Below, piece by piece: positions 24,501-34,306 of a stretch of DNA of 64,000 nt. The notes below the pieces were generated by a model, which saw nothing but the letters and a program-made list of their open reading frames with translations, was not told the origin of the DNA and did not search any database. Every line of letters begins with the position of its first letter. The first letter of the stretch is position 1. The DNA lies in assembly GCA_026182355.1 (NCBI GenBank), contig JAPFBL010001617.1, forward strand, positions 8,371,001 to 8,435,000, given 5' to 3'. The DNA is from Hermatobates lingyangjiaoensis. Lineage: Eukaryota > Arthropoda > Insecta > Hemiptera > Hermatobatidae. A program made the position numbers and the translations under genes.

Positions 24501-27500
24501 ACAAATCTACAATCAATGTTTCAGCTTTATATGTCTTATGGTAGCAATATTTTGTGGACAAACCGACAGACAGAAATTATTCTAAGGGTACATGTGGCTA
24601 CTCTGAAGTATGAAACGTAAAGAAAACTTGAAATGAGTTAGTTCTAATTAACGTGCTCCCAGTCAAAAGCTAGCACGCAAGCCACTGGGCTACTCTGGTT
24701 CCATACCTTACTTTATTACCAGTGTTTATATTACGCAAATATTAAATTAAAAAAAATATTTTTGTTGTGTTTATTTATAATACATTTGCACTACTGTCAT
24801 CGGCGAGCAAGCAAGCTACTGGCAACCCTGGCTAGATCCCTTTACTTTATTACCATCTTTTATATTATCCACATTTTAAATTCAAAAAAATATTTGTTTG
24901 TTACATTTATTTATAATACATTTGCACTACTGTCATCGGCGATCACGCAAGCAACTGGGCTACTCTGGTCCCATACCTTACATTATTACCAGTGTATTTA
25001 TTAAGCAAATATTAAATTAAAAAAAAGTTGACAGTTATATATAATACATAGCAAACGTACCCGTCTTTGACGGAATCAGAAGTTCCTGTTTTGGTTTATT
25101 GCCGTGTGCCTATTGCCTTTCGGCTATACCACGGAGGAATCAGAAGTTCCGTCATTTTTGGTATTTCAAAATGTCATTAGAAATTATAGAATAGTAGAAA
25201 ATACCATTATTACTACAGTGTTAAACAAATGCCTCCAGCTTATACACTACATTAGCTGTCTGTCCTTCAGGTTCATGGTAGAAGAAAGAGTTGAAACCTC
25301 TGACCGTTGAGCATGTAAACTACATTTGACCACGTGAGAAAAACTTGGTTTTGCTACCTTGTATTCCTGCGTTAGATGAAGTCTCCCTTTGCGACTTAGT
25401 TAACGTCATTGCGAAATAGACTCTGACGGGACTTTGCAATCATTTTAACGTAAACAGACAGTGGCTCGGAATCAATGGTATGCGAAGTATACACACAGAC
25501 TCCCCAATACCACATCCAGTCATTATGTCCGCCTCTATGGCATATCTGTGTAGAGCACGAACTCAGAGTCGTGTCCCGTTGCACAGTTTTGGGGCACTCA
25601 TGTTTCGTAACATGAAATTTGTTACTGCTACTAAATTGTAGCATGATTGGTGCTCTACTTTAAGTTTTTACTCATGAGCAGGCAGTCCAGGAGAAATAAA
25701 TTCAGAGTCAAGAAATTCAATTAGATAATGAACTGCTTCTTCGTCACTAATCCAATCTCTTTACTGACTTGTAAGTTCTTTCCTCGGCTTCATATAGCGT
25801 AAGAACTTGTTTGTTGATTTTTCCTCCCTGTTCATATTAAGAGTTGAGAATTGCTCGTTTACAAAACATTTATTCTCAATAGATAGTACATCCTTAACTC
25901 TGTGAAACATCATTTCAATGATGTCAAATACGCAATATATTCATATGCTCAATTGAAATTAAAATCAACTAACAATACCTACTTGCCACACCTGTGTATT
26001 TTCAAAACAAACTTGTCTGTGAAGTTAGGAAAATACAGCTAAAAGCCCCATAACTTCGCTTCAGTACTGAATTAATAATCTATTTAGAGCCCATATTTTA
26101 AGTTAGGCACACACAAATCCAGTGTCAATGTTTCAGCTCGATATGTCTTATGGTGGCTGAGTTTACTTGTGACAAACATTTTTGCGTTAAACGTCCATAA
26201 CTTCACTTCTACGTTGAATTTCCAATCAATTCATAGCCTATATTTTAAGTTAGACCTACACAAATCTACTGTAAAAGTTTCAGCTTTATATGTCTTATGG
26301 TAGCTGAGTTTACCTGTGACAAAGTTTTGCGGACAAACCGACAAACCGACAAACCGACAAACCGACAAACCGACAAACCGACAAACCGACAGAAATGTTT
26401 CTAAGGGTGGATTCGGTTTCTCCAATGTATGAAACGTAAAGAAAACTTGAAATGAGTCAGTTCTAAGCAATGTACAGACAAAATCATTATTTTATTTATA
26501 AAGATGACTGGGGACTCGATCGGGTAAGGAGAAAAAACATATCACTATATAAGAAATGGGAAGAGGTTTTTCCACGATTAAATATTACATAGATCGTTAT
26601 AACTTTAAGAATGTTTAATATATATTTATAAATAAATACAGTGGGTATTTGTCATTGTGACTTGTTCATTTCATGAGTAGCTCGAATGAAGAAAATGTAT
26701 GAGCACCCCTGTCATAGATAATAAATTTAATTATTTCATTTGTTTTATTGTGGGTTCATCATTCTTATTTCCCTCTATTATCTTGTATCCAGCAACCCAC
26801 ATACGAGGTGACCTATATTTGGCAGTTTTATTAATGGTTTCAGATCGTCTCTATGCAAACAAGAAGCACTTTCTAGATATCATGGAGCTTCTAATCCAAG
26901 AGGTTATTTCCAATCAACTGTTCGTTCGTTGTATATTGCTATGAGCAATGAGTGGCATCGTATCTAGCAACATATTGACCAAATTATTTATATTTCATTC
27001 TATTAAATTTATGAACAGTATTTCTCCCATTCAGGCCTTATCTTTTCATATCTCAAGCGACTGAAAATTTCCTCGTTCTTGATAAACATATCTAAGATGG
27101 AGAGTTGTTTAATATCTTTTCTAAGTTGAAAGCAGATCAGGTGGTCATTGTATGTTATTATGGCTAGTTTGGGAATCTTTTTGATGATACATCCTATGCA
27201 TATGATGCCATATGTTTTATAGCCGAAGTAATAATAATTTTGAAAACCAAAAAAATAATTTGCGGTTAAGAATCCATGTTCTACAAAATAATCCCTTACA
27301 ACACAACATTGGTTTTGTGACCTCTAACAACATATCTGTTACATGGCTTTTCGGTTTAGTCATTCGTCTTAAAACATTTGAACCTCCTTTTATGGATCTA
27401 AGAGCTCTGTTTTAGTATTTGTAATAAAGAAGTCATTGGTATCAAATTTCTTCCTCATTGGGAAAAGTATAAGGTCTATATCAGCTCTCTTTTACCAATA

Positions 27501-30500
27501 TAAACAGTAAGGTGCATAAGCTCCAAGGCAGAGCTATCAGGCATTGACTTTGATATACTATTTTACCAAATTACTGCATTCAACTTTACTAATGTAGCTA
27601 TGGTGCAGGAGTAAAACCAAAGTCATATATAATGAGTAATGTATTACATGTTTACACATGGTCATACTCATGTTATCTGTTATAAAAAAATTGAAATCAT
27701 TAATCATCTGATATGTTAGTACTATATCGGACTCGTGTGCTCTGCGGTCATATCTGTGATATTGTTGGTATAATTTCATTAGGATTTGCCAAACTGTGTG
27801 ACCTTTATTGCAACCACAAACTTTCAAAATAAATCTCAAGTAAAATATTTTTCACTTAATAAAAAAACTGACATTTTCAGTTAATTAAAAATTTTGACTT
27901 TTTTTCATTTAATGTGTTCTTTAATTTCATTATAATCCCAAAATTTCAACACTCTAGCTTTGGCAGTTTAGAAGGGAAAGATGTCTGAAACATATTTTTG
28001 CCAAAAAATATTGAGTTAGAATTTTTACATGATTATTGTCTTAGTGCAAAGTGCAGGTTTATTGAATATCCCGGAATAAGCTTTACAAATAGTTGCATTG
28101 CTATAAAAAATGAAAAAGTATCTTACTCATGCTCTGCTATCACCCAAAAATAATGAAGTTTTTATTTTTGGAAACACGCAAACAATATATATTTGACAAT
28201 TAGAAATGTTGAATAATATAACGTGTATTGATTGCAACATCCTTGCTAGACAATCGTTCTCCTGGTGAGTATCATAGTTCATATGGTTATTTGGTATTTG
28301 CTTACATAGTTTTTAGTAATTTATTGTTATTATATATGATAACAACTCTTTAAAATGCCTTCAAATTTCTCGTATTTATTTTTAAAACAAGTATTATGTT
28401 TTACTTGATTAGAAGAGAAAATGTCTAAGTCAACGTAAATAAATCAGGTAAAGTAAAGCAAGCTTTTGATTAGCCTAGTTTGAGTTTTCAGTTTTCATAG
28501 CTTTCTGGCATTTGGGTGTAATCAACATTCCTTGGAATCCTTTTCGTAGAATACTGATTTTATGTTCCGTTAAGTCACAAAATTTTGTATGAAGTTAGCC
28601 AATTTTGTAAGAGTTAGCTCGGAAAAAACATTTTCTTGTAACTGATGAAATAGTTATAGCCACATCAGTAGGACCTTTGGTCCGGAGTTTGATCCGAAAC
28701 TCTTCAATTAAGTCGGTATTACGGGCGGCGGGGGCCCATGGAGGGGTTCTCTCTCCATCCCGCCAACTGAGGTTGGACTTGTAGTGACTGTTGGTTCACA
28801 CCCAGGTTGGGTAGACCCTTGTGGTCGCTGTGTGAGAAGCAGTAACTTCTCGGGCGGATGCCTGCTTAGCATATCGGGGAGCTAGAGCCCCAAACCTTGA
28901 CCAGTAGGAACGGACCATAATCTCAGCTAAGTGGGCTGGAATACTGGTAGTTGTTTTAATAGACGCTTTGGCTTTTGATGAGCTACTCAGACTGGGGAAG
29001 AATGGATACAACCCTATCTCGTACCCTTATATTCGAAAGAGAGACCTATGGTTCTACTCTGTCTGGAACTTTTACCGTCTAGGTGGCTTTTAGCCAAGGA
29101 GAGATTTTTAATCTCTCCATTTTCAGTCTCATTATGTACCATTATGTACCAAGTAATGATGGGCCAAATTAACTATCATTGCAACTCCTGATCCCGGGGT
29201 AACGGGAATTTCCTCCTCGGAGGGGGATGACCCAACTCCTAAGAGTCGTATAGTAGTCCATAAACTGTTAGCATAGGTAGTGCTGGTCATTATTATTATT
29301 GTAAATATGTTCTACTGTTTTGGGCTAATATTACATTTTAGGAAAGTCAGTTTTTTGCATAAATGTGATTTCAGATAATACTTGTTTCCTCCTAAAGTGG
29401 TACTTCTAGAGCGTTGAGAACATTGTATTATTGTGAAACTGACATACTTTAATTTATGACAACCACATTTTTAAAACAATGGAAAAAGTATTTTTTGCTT
29501 TAAAATGTATTTGTTGGACTTACTATTTGTTCTGAAACATTTTGAACATGATAAAGATCACACTGATTGACTGACTATAATGAAAAATTACCCAATAACA
29601 GAAATTTTTGATAAGATGATGTAAATTTTTCTTTTTTTAAAAATGGACAGAGAAGCGTGGGTGTTATAGGACATTATGTGATTTCAGAAAATGATTTTTT
29701 AACGCTGAATGGCTAACTGTTTAAGTATGAAATTTTGTCAAAAAATGCAGACAAAATTTTGATTGTCTGCATTGGGTAGGAACAAATATAAAAAAATCGA
29801 TAATTTTGATTGCTTCAAAAACCTGTAAAAACTGAGGTACCAACTTGGACTGATATTTACTTGCGGTACTCTCGTGTTTGTTCACACTGATTTGGAAGTT
29901 ATTTCTCATATTGAACCAAACAGAATTCTTGTTTTAAAATTTAATATAAGAAGTTTATGAAAACATTTTAATGATTTAATTTGCCATATAAAACAATAAA
30001 ATACTTAAAGATATATAAGAAAACGCCAAACACCATTTATTTGATGATGTTCAAATACTGCAATTATTTTTCAGAAAATACTGCATTCGCTCCCATGTTG
30101 GACCCCTCAATATATATGTACGAGTAACATTTAAAACTGTCATTTTTTTTGGGTACTAGTGTAGCATAGAAAGATGATTTTTTACTCTTCATTACAATAC
30201 GGCTACTATTTGCAAACCATTTTTCGCTTGATACTTTAAACATAAATTTTTTTATTAAATATTGTCCCACTAACAATTTTCATATGCTTACAAAATTACA
30301 TGAGGAATGGTACATTAAAAATTACAATGCTCCTATCTGTAGTAATGTGAAAAGTTTTAGGTACATATGTATCTTTATAAGAGACAACTAACCTATCGCA
30401 AGAGAGAAACAACAGAACAAGGTCCCAAAATGTTAGTTGACAGAATAAAAAAATCTTTTTTAAGCATAATAGCATTATCCTAGAGTTCTTGGATATAAAA

Positions 30501-31657
30501 AGAGATTTTGATACCGCTTCTTTGCTATCCATTGTGTCAGCAGAAATACATAAATGTATTAATTCATCAACTTCAGAATGTATTAAAGCTATGCCAAAGC
30601 AAAGAATAATTAGTGTGAATATTGATTTTAAAGTGGGCGTCGAAGTGATTAGAAATGATAACCTAGATTGGAAGCTTCTTGATTTTGAGAAAAGACCCAT
30701 TCTAATAAAACCAGTAAAAAATTTAAGTCTTACGTGGGTGCTTGCAAATAAGATAATACATCAATTGCAGCAATTGATGAATGGGTAAAGAAAGAAGCAG
30801 ATAGAGGATGGATACAATAACTGTGTCAAATTTAGTTTATTACAAGTTATCCCAACCACACTTACATTTATAAGAAAGTACATCTTCAACGGAAGGGTTT
30901 ATAAATATATGTTAAATATCTAACTACAGTTTGTTTTCTCAACTACTACTTTGCAAGATACAAATAACATCATACGAATAATGCAAACCTTTGATCGCTT
31001 TCTACCTTAGAGCATGACTTCAATGAGTACCAGACCCCCAGTTTGATCAAAATAATTAGAACTTCTCTGATTGTTCTAAATCAACGATTTGAAATTTCTT
31101 ATAACTGACTAAATGTTTATAGCTACAATAAAACAGATGAAATCATTAAATCAGTTACTTGTTAGTTTGATAATAGCTTATCAGGGTGTATATGTCACCA
31201 ATCTTGATATTATGTTTACTTATAGTTAAGTTGAGTGAGGGGCCACTCCACTTAGCTATAAGGTTTTGTTAGCCCTTTGTAAAAAATATTTAACTTGCAC
31301 TAAGTTGACTAAGCACTAATGAACATTTCTGAAGGCGTTCATTTTCAATGTAAAAAACAGCATGTTTACTTTAAACACTTTGATTGGAGAAATTTTATAA
31401 ATCTAAATAGGCATTGACTGTTTTTAATTGACATGCATTTTGTATGGTATGCATCACAGGAATTTAATATATTTAATGTATTAATATTATATGCAGGAAG
31501 AATAAAACTCTTATATGTAAAACATCATTTCAAATAATAAGAGAAAGCCTTAAAAAAAATTGAATCTACTTTTACCTTTTCCAACTGTTCTAATTTTTTC
31601 ATATCCTTTTATAAAACCAGAACCAATAAATTGTTGAAATGTGTTTAAATTTTGCAT
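6921..31657 (-). CDS. NEK8/NEK9-type serine/threonine kinase with RCC1 repeats (3' end off window)
   Basis: Nine exons join in phase (31576-31657, 22323-22479, 19289-19471, 17563-17701, 17340-17468, 15166-15323, 11099-11220, 9250-9370, 6921-7042) into about 404 residues. The start is the ATG at 31657, with an in-frame stop upstream and no other ATG between. The kinase domain is complete: glycine loop G26-K-G28-A-F-G31, ATP lysine K48, HRDLK with D142, DFG with D160, GTPHYISPEM activation segment, and SDIWALGC. RCC1-type repeats begin near residue 284 (VYTWGDGSKGQLG). A NIMA-type kinase fused to RCC1 repeats is the NEK8/NEK9 group (fly niki), known for roles in cilia or mitotic spindles. Vertebrate NEK8 has about 690 residues, so roughly 40% is missing to the left. 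NEK8 versus NEK9 is not settled. Confidence 0.9.
7043..9249 (-). other. Kinase gene intron 8
   Basis: No exon, transposon protein or RNA gene is visible. A small imperfect hairpin lies at about 7825-7865 (CAATGAGCAAATC paired with CATTGCTCATGG). Confidence 0.6.
9250..9370 (-). CDS. Kinase gene exon 8: RCC1 repeat
   Basis: Residues 325-363, with VYTWGDGSKGQLGVG, the clearest RCC1 signature in the gene. The acceptor is TTGCTTAG. The donor AT/GTTCGT is the only choice that keeps frame with exon 9; it resembles the GTTCGT donor of exon 6. Confidence 0.85.
9886..9926. repeat. Short hairpin
   Basis: Arms of about 17 bases (around AGAATACAAGAA and TTCTTGTATTCT) with a short loop, inside kinase intron 7. 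No flanking hallmark of a transposon or RNA gene. Confidence 0.6.
10250..10662 (+). pseudogene. Helitron helicase remnant
   Basis: The plus strand reads MKNADLPRLYNERRLL, then after breaks IIASGFQGE, and PLTMTIHKSQGETLQKVLVH followed by FQHGQLHVALSRV. These are the last motifs of Pif1-like helicases in Helitrons. After a stop the sequence reaches CTAGT near 10657-10661, a possible Helitron 3' end. Opposite in strand to the kinase gene. Confidence 0.7.
11099..11220 (-). CDS. Kinase gene exon 7: start of the RCC1 region
   Basis: Residues 284-323, TLLYEIGVFGEAPTLNQ to SHFIVLTS, matching the short linker-plus-first-blade region after the NEK8 kinase domain. Acceptor CTATATAG, donor TTCAG/GTATGA. 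It joins exon 6 in phase (codon AG/A) and exon 8 (G/AT). Confidence 0.8.
11662..12420. repeat. Dispersed repeat copy
   Basis: Begins with the conserved block (CTGGAGTGGTCTACA) and continues into a body sharing words with 26955-27415, for example CTATTAAAT, CATATGTTTT and GCGGTTAAGAAT. Decayed, with no open reading frame. A further copy of the conserved end is at about 13040-13110. Confidence 0.5.
13141..13330 (-). repeat. (TA)n tract and degraded family B arm
   Basis: A TA tract (13141-13175) is followed by one family B arm. The core at 13225-13256 (minus) retains CTGAAGACGG but has lost the helix II partner, so it is not expected to work. Confidence 0.55.
13735..14165 (+). pseudogene. Mariner-type transposase remnant
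   Basis: Around 13950-14150 the plus strand reads MITGNETWVHYY, then after stops FWYSEGPIMKFFLEKRETV. These match the mariner motif with the first catalytic Asp (TGDETW; here D is N) and the following FWD-EG---FLE block. Just upstream LTQRKHKRREV fits the region before TGDETW. Many stop codons; long dead. Confidence 0.65.
14695..15056. mobile_element. MITE with about 100-bp terminal inverted repeats
   Basis: The left end (GTGTAAGAGAGTAATATCTG) and right end (reverse complement GTGTAATAGAGTAAATCTGG) are inverted copies, and similarity continues through CAGAGCATG and the CATCCTGACCTAGTGAC block for about 100 bases. The centre is AT-rich and non-coding. It lies in kinase intron 6, ending 110 bases from exon 6. 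No clear target duplication, so the superfamily is open. Confidence 0.75.
15166..15323 (-). CDS. Kinase gene exon 6: end of kinase domain
   Basis: Residues 231-282: GSYESIPEGYSQDFRNLISC, then LLQLDPELRPTAEEI, kinase subdomains X-XI with the conserved RP. Acceptor TTTTCAG; donor ATTAG/GTTCGT. The frame also runs on for eight codons to a stop at 15141, so an intron-retained form lacking RCC1 repeats is formally possible. Confidence 0.9.
15464..15498. repeat. (TA)n microsatellite
   Basis: Abuts the left end of the Penelope-like element at 15499. A second TA tract (16371-16391) lies just beyond its right end. Confidence 0.9.
15545..15592 (-). ncRNA. Hammerhead-like core, family A, 3' arm of PLE
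   Basis: On the minus strand: CTTCTTCTC, CTGAGGA, helix II (GACCG/CGGTC, six-base loop), GAAA, TATT, GAAAAG. The flanks pair as helix I with one C-A mismatch over six positions. It is in the sense orientation of the element. Confidence 0.65.
15851..16129 (-). CDS. Penelope-like GIY-YIG endonuclease, C-terminal fragment
   Basis: A 92-residue open frame: KCTQCDAFYVGLASTMLNLR (CxxC next to the Y-V-G of the GIY-YIG core and the catalytic Arg), NNH, the HANSH block and a C-terminal EEAHIW (likely metal-binding Glu). In full elements this domain follows a reverse transcriptase; here the frame starts right after a T/A run, so the rest is lost. The first Met is probably not a true start. The domain is still intact, which suggests a fairly recent insertion compared with the dead copy at 5470-5966. 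Confidence 0.75.
   Translation of the reverse strand: MKCTQCDAFYVGLASTMLNLRMNNHRLSVGKRSSLPVATHANSHHLSFNDCFTVQVLKQVPSDNRQVTLKASEEAHIWLLGARSKPGLNLNR
16241..16287 (+). ncRNA. Hammerhead-like core, family A, 5' arm of PLE (antisense)
   Basis: Mirror copy of the core at 15545-15592, with identical CTGAGGA, GACCG/CGGTC helix II, GAAA and TATT. It lies antisense to the endonuclease frame. Confidence 0.65.
16395..16640. other. Intron DNA with decayed coding-like sequence
   Basis: A block near AAGTTTATCGGGACTCGG is shared with 54662-54700. After it the plus strand reads ITDLVCDNVILVKICP up to a stop. Possibly part of a Penelope-like or other element; not identified. Confidence 0.3.
17340..17468 (-). 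CDS. Kinase gene exon 5: kinase subdomains VIII-IX
   Basis: Residues 188-230, CQGRQYDQKSDIWALGC, ILHEMACRRKTF, NLPLLVKKIVQ. The D of SDIW is the conserved structural Asp of subdomain IX. Both ends are phase 0; acceptor TTTTGTAG, donor CAG/GTAAAT. Confidence 0.9.
17563..17701 (-). CDS. Kinase gene exon 4: catalytic and activation loops
   Basis: Residues 142-187. DLKTANVFLTK holds the catalytic D142 and N147. GDFGIAK holds the metal-binding D160. TVLGTPHYISPEM is the activation segment end. Only a 94-base intron separates it from exon 5. Acceptor TTATTAG, donor ATG/GTATGA. Confidence 0.93.
17702..19288 (-). other. Kinase gene intron 3
   Basis: No gene or transposon protein recognised. Open frames on both strands at about 18960-19250 overlap one another and resemble nothing known. 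Confidence 0.5.
19289..19471 (-). CDS. Kinase gene exon 3: kinase subdomains IV-VI
   Basis: Residues 81-140, YLSSFQTDDIFIIEMEYADG, GTLVEFINE, then IFKQIVEAIRYMH and the LH of LHRD; the Arg codon is split by the next intron. The EYADGGTL stretch is closest in type to NEK8 (EYAPGGTL). Acceptor GTTTTAG, donor CAG/GTAATA. Confidence 0.92.
19712..20897. repeat. Candidate inverted-repeat element with conserved ends
   Basis: The left end (from about 19712, CTGCACTCAACTTTACTGT) and right end (20800-20897, AGTAAAGTTGAATGTAGGTT) are inverted copies of a block found at least eleven times in this window. The interior at about 20540-20640 has a decayed frame with NDHLDWKLSDFKK, shared with copies near 30650 and 60880. 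It may be a true 1.2-kb element or two oppositely placed fragments. Confidence 0.45.
21726..22006. mobile_element. hAT-type MITE
   Basis: Terminal inverted repeats CAATGTTCCCTCTAA (left) and TTAGAGGGAACATTG (right) bound a 281-bp AT-rich, non-coding element. The flanks TTCCTAAA (21718-21725) and ATCTTAAA (22007-22014) match at six of eight bases, as expected for an old 8-bp hAT target duplication. It lies in kinase intron 2. Confidence 0.7.
22323..22479 (-). CDS. Kinase gene exon 2: glycine loop to subdomain III
   Basis: Residues 29-79, AFGTAVLSKRLSDNELVVLK, EMNLSELTVAQRQMAINEV, then HPNII. K48 is the ATP-anchoring lysine, and the Glu of NEVQVL is the helix C partner. The acceptor TGTCTGAAG splits the glycine codon of the loop with exon 1. 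Confidence 0.92.
22795..23130 (+). repeat. Dispersed repeat copy
   Basis: Matches 4755-4990: AGTAAAC motif, TTTTGAGGCTCCAAAGTTAT, a (TCTC)/(G)n simple repeat, and the block with CACACCGTTTGATAG. A further copy of the shared terminal block is at 23890-23990. Confidence 0.55.
24318..26504 (-). mobile_element. Non-autonomous Helitron, possibly nested
   Basis: On the minus strand the 5' end starts with TC at 26504 directly after an A (TCTTTATAAATAAAATAATG, the TC-AT-rich start seen in many insect Helitrons). Two 3' ends carry the same hairpin CCGTC-AAA-GACGG before GTACGTTTGCTAGT: at 24318 (intact CTAGT) and at about 25049 (GCTATGT, altered). So one 1.5-kb element may lie in or beside a longer one. 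Repeated internal blocks (TTTCAGCTTTATATGTCTTA at 24520 and 26278) support duplication. No helicase is present. Confidence 0.65.
26332..26391 (+). repeat. Tandem octamer (GACAAACC)n
   Basis: About seven units of an 8-bp repeat inside the Helitron. The related copy at 24555 has a single unit (GACAAACCGACAGACAG), so the expansion happened in this copy. Confidence 0.9.
26955..27840. repeat. Dispersed repeat copy, class unknown
   Basis: Related in patches to 11880-12330 and, at its end (GACTCGTGTGCTC), to 13590. On the minus strand it can be read as a broken protein with LDMFIKNEEIFSRLRYEKIR, whose family I do not recognise. It lies in kinase intron 1. Confidence 0.4.
28640..29300 (+). mobile_element. 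GC-rich interspersed repeat ending in (ATT)n
   Basis: Base composition jumps from about 30% to well over 45% GC across this block, with runs such as GGGCGGCGGGGGCCCATGGA and CGGGGTAACGGGAATTTCC. It ends near TCATTATTATTATTG. A retroposon (SINE-like, or the untranslated end of a non-LTR element) is the likeliest reading; I cannot name the family. The 71-residue minus-strand frame inside is not a gene. Confidence 0.45.
29300..31255 (+). repeat. Composite dispersed repeat
   Basis: Collinear in patches with 59900-61300 (shared blocks AAAACGCCAA, the CTCCCATGTTGG/AGTGGAGCATAGG area, AAGAGACAAC), and ending with the conserved block at 31205-31255. It contains the retrotransposon tail at 30489-30835. 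Confidence 0.5.
30489..30835 (+). pseudogene. R1/Jockey-type retrotransposon remnant (RNase H region)
   Basis: Frames give NDNLDWKLLDFEK, LSLTWVLANK, then EWVKKEADRGW-type residues across a stop. The related copy at 60872 reads AMWAPGNKGMQKEAVN and IDEWMKKKVDERW. This fits the end of the RNase H domain (W-PGH-G---NE-AD) and the following helix of non-LTR elements. Confidence 0.45.
31576..31657 (-). CDS. Kinase gene exon 1: initiator codon and glycine loop
   Basis: Encodes MQNLNTFQQFIGSGFIKGYE, then KIRTVGK plus the first base of Gly28. The YEKIRTVGKG pattern is the start of a NEK kinase domain. It joins exon 2, 9.1 kb away, in phase (G/GA). An in-frame TAA lies 18 codons upstream of the ATG, so this is the start unless a 5' coding exon is missed. 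Confidence 0.85.
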
Positions 31658-31924
31658 CTTTGATGAGATGATTTCTTCGTAATAAGCAAACAAAAAACAA
31701 GTTAAGTTTTACAAACTTTATATGTGTATTGAATGAACAGAGGAACTGGTGGTAGACTAGTTAAATAGAACATCGATAGAGTTGCGAGGGAAACTGTGGC
31801 ATAAACAAAGCATTCCGACGGTTCATTGTAATATAGCTATTCTTTTTCCAGTTTAATTCTTCAGTTTCAATGCACATTATATTCAAAATGGAGAAAAATA
31901 TTTTGCAATAAATCATCACTTTTA

Positions 31925-32112
31925 CGATACGATAAATTTTTTACTTTACGATAAGTAAACTATAATAGTCATCAAATCTGTTCTCGAAATTTTGACATAA
32001 TTACTTGTTTTGAGGTTCCGGAAGTACTTCATTCACGTTTTCTCTGTGAAGTGCGCGATCTTGTGCGTATATATATATATATATATAACAGATTCAATAA
32101 TTAGAGAACACA

Positions 32113-32166
<54 letters not shown>

Positions 32167-32298
32167 ATATATATCAATGATCAAACCACAATAAGAAATG
32201 GGAAAACAAGACTAAGATCTTTCAACCGTTAGTCTTGTTTTCCCATTTCTTATTGTGGTTTGATCATTGATTGTTATTTCACGTGTTTATGTGAAATT

Positions 32299-32341
<43 letters not shown>

Positions 32342-32460
32342 ATGTTTATCCAAAAGTTTGTGCGCATGGTGTCGGTCACACCATTTGAAGAATTAATTAA
32401 TTTTTTACACAAAAATGGCTCGATAAGTGCACATGTACTCTACTGTTTTGGGCAGTACTG
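31925..32460 (+). repeat. Dispersed repeat copy carrying (TA)n and (TG)n tracts
   Basis: Contains TTTTGAGGTTCCGGAAG, then TA tracts (32066-32087, 32114-32174, 32299-32318) and a TG tract to 32341, then CACACCATTTGAAGAATTAA. The family C palindrome at 32172-32290 is embedded among the TA tracts. Confidence 0.55.
32172..32290. repeat. Palindromic element, family C, core deleted
   Basis: Arms of about 58 bases meet at 32229/32230. The junction falls inside the ribozyme-like core, so only its GAAAGATCTTAGTC half remains on the minus strand. It sits between (TA)n tracts. Confidence 0.65.
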
Positions 32461-34306
32461 AATAATATACACACAATTTTTTTTTTTTGGCAAAATACGA
32501 TTTTAACTGCTTTTCTCTTAAACTAATAACTCTATAGTCTTGAAAACTTTGCATTATCAAGGAACTAACAAATGTATTAACTAAAAAAAAAAATCATGTT
32601 TTTAAAACAACTGAAAAGATGGTATTTTCTGCAATAAAATGTAAACATTTTGACTTCTGATTGATTCTGAAAGCCTGTAGAAAAGATGCAAGTCATACAG
32701 TTTGAGTATCAAAATGAAATCATACCCAAAAATAGCACTTTTGTGATGATAAGTTGAAGATATGTTTTTTAAAATAACATTAACAAAAAGTGGTAGACAG
32801 TGACAGCCCGCCTTTCTATCCATTATATCCGCACTAATACATAGATGTATTAATCCAACAACTTCGGAATTAATGATATCGCAAAGAATAATTAATGTAC
32901 GCGTATGTTAAACTCAACGAAAATGTGATCACTAAAGGCTGTACTCAGGTAGTGTGCTGTCGTTATTGTGGTATTCGCTGTGAATGATCTACAGAATACT
33001 CTAAATAATTGTAGTTATAATATGCAAGAATTTGCAAATGAGATTGATATTGTTAGATGTAGAATGAACATCACTATCTTTGACTTTATTCAGCATGCTA
33101 TAAATTATTGTAAGATGGGTAAAGGAGAAGGGATTGGATGTCAACTCAGTCAAAATGGTCCTTATCCCATTTTCAAGGACAAACAACATAGTACGTAAGT
33201 CCTTTTTTTCATTAACACTAATGAACTGTTCTGCTGTTAAGATATTCTGTACTAGAACTTGGGATCTTAACGCTGACCTACACTTGCACTTTATATTGCT
33301 GTAATTCTATCGATTGTATCATACGCATCGGTAGTGTAGTTTACGTAGGATATTGAAAATGGCAGCTAAATTAATATTAATAAACTACAAAGAGAAATCT
33401 ACCTAGGGACAACTGTAGCAATGGCCACCTGACCAATTTACAGCATAGAGGAAGTATTAATCCTCAATCTCTTAGAAATTGTTGTTAAACAAGTTGCCAT
33501 CTGAATTAAACTGAGACTGTTTGGAAATAAAAACGCCTCTATGCAAGATAAAATGTTCAAAAATGTAATAGAATCAAATATTAATGATTGGCAAATTAGT
33601 ATATTGGCAAATAATATAAATTAATATATTGGTATATACGTTGCTAGACAGAATGTCACTAAAAGAAAATTTTACAGCGGGCGCCTAAGGGATCAGAAAT
33701 GATAGTCTACACTAGAACCACCCTAATGACACGAACGCCTGTCTTGTCTTGTATGGTTTCGGATCAAAAATTATAAAAAACTGCAAGGGCATTATAGGAC
33801 AAAATTCAACATTTTCAAAATGCTTGTGTTGAAGGATTTGTGTTGAGCTTATTTTAAAAACAATGCTAGAACTCTTGAGAATATACACTTTACCAAAGAG
33901 TCAGGCTAAACTGAATGGTTTGATATTAATGGTTATTAATTCAAAATTAGTTTGGCAATATCTGAGCTCTCATGAGGATCTGACCAGTAAAAACTCATAT
34001 AGGTACCTGGACACATACGAATGCAATGAGAGAATGAAGTAGTGAACTGTTTGAGAAAGGTTTGATCCTACTGCAGTCTAGTGCTCTGTGCACAATTTTC
34101 ATTAGATTGCTTATAGATGCAATTAATGAATGGATAGGAAGAAGCAGATACAAATTGTTTAGAGCAACCAGGTCAAACTCAGCCTAACCGGCTCAATCTA
34201 TTTAAATTGGTAAAGAAAATAATAAATCTTCAAACGAAGGATTTGAAAAGGTATATAAGATTTAATCGGATATTGTCTCCCTAACTATCACATATGTATG
34301 CTGATA

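Noticed and set aside
28796..29011. 71-residue minus-strand frame in the GC-rich block
   Set aside because: Open by composition only; no recognisable domain, and it sits in a probable retroposon.
30296..30700. 134-residue minus-strand open frame
   Set aside because: It is the antisense of the retrotransposon remnant read on the plus strand, and the copy at 59900-61300 does not keep it open.
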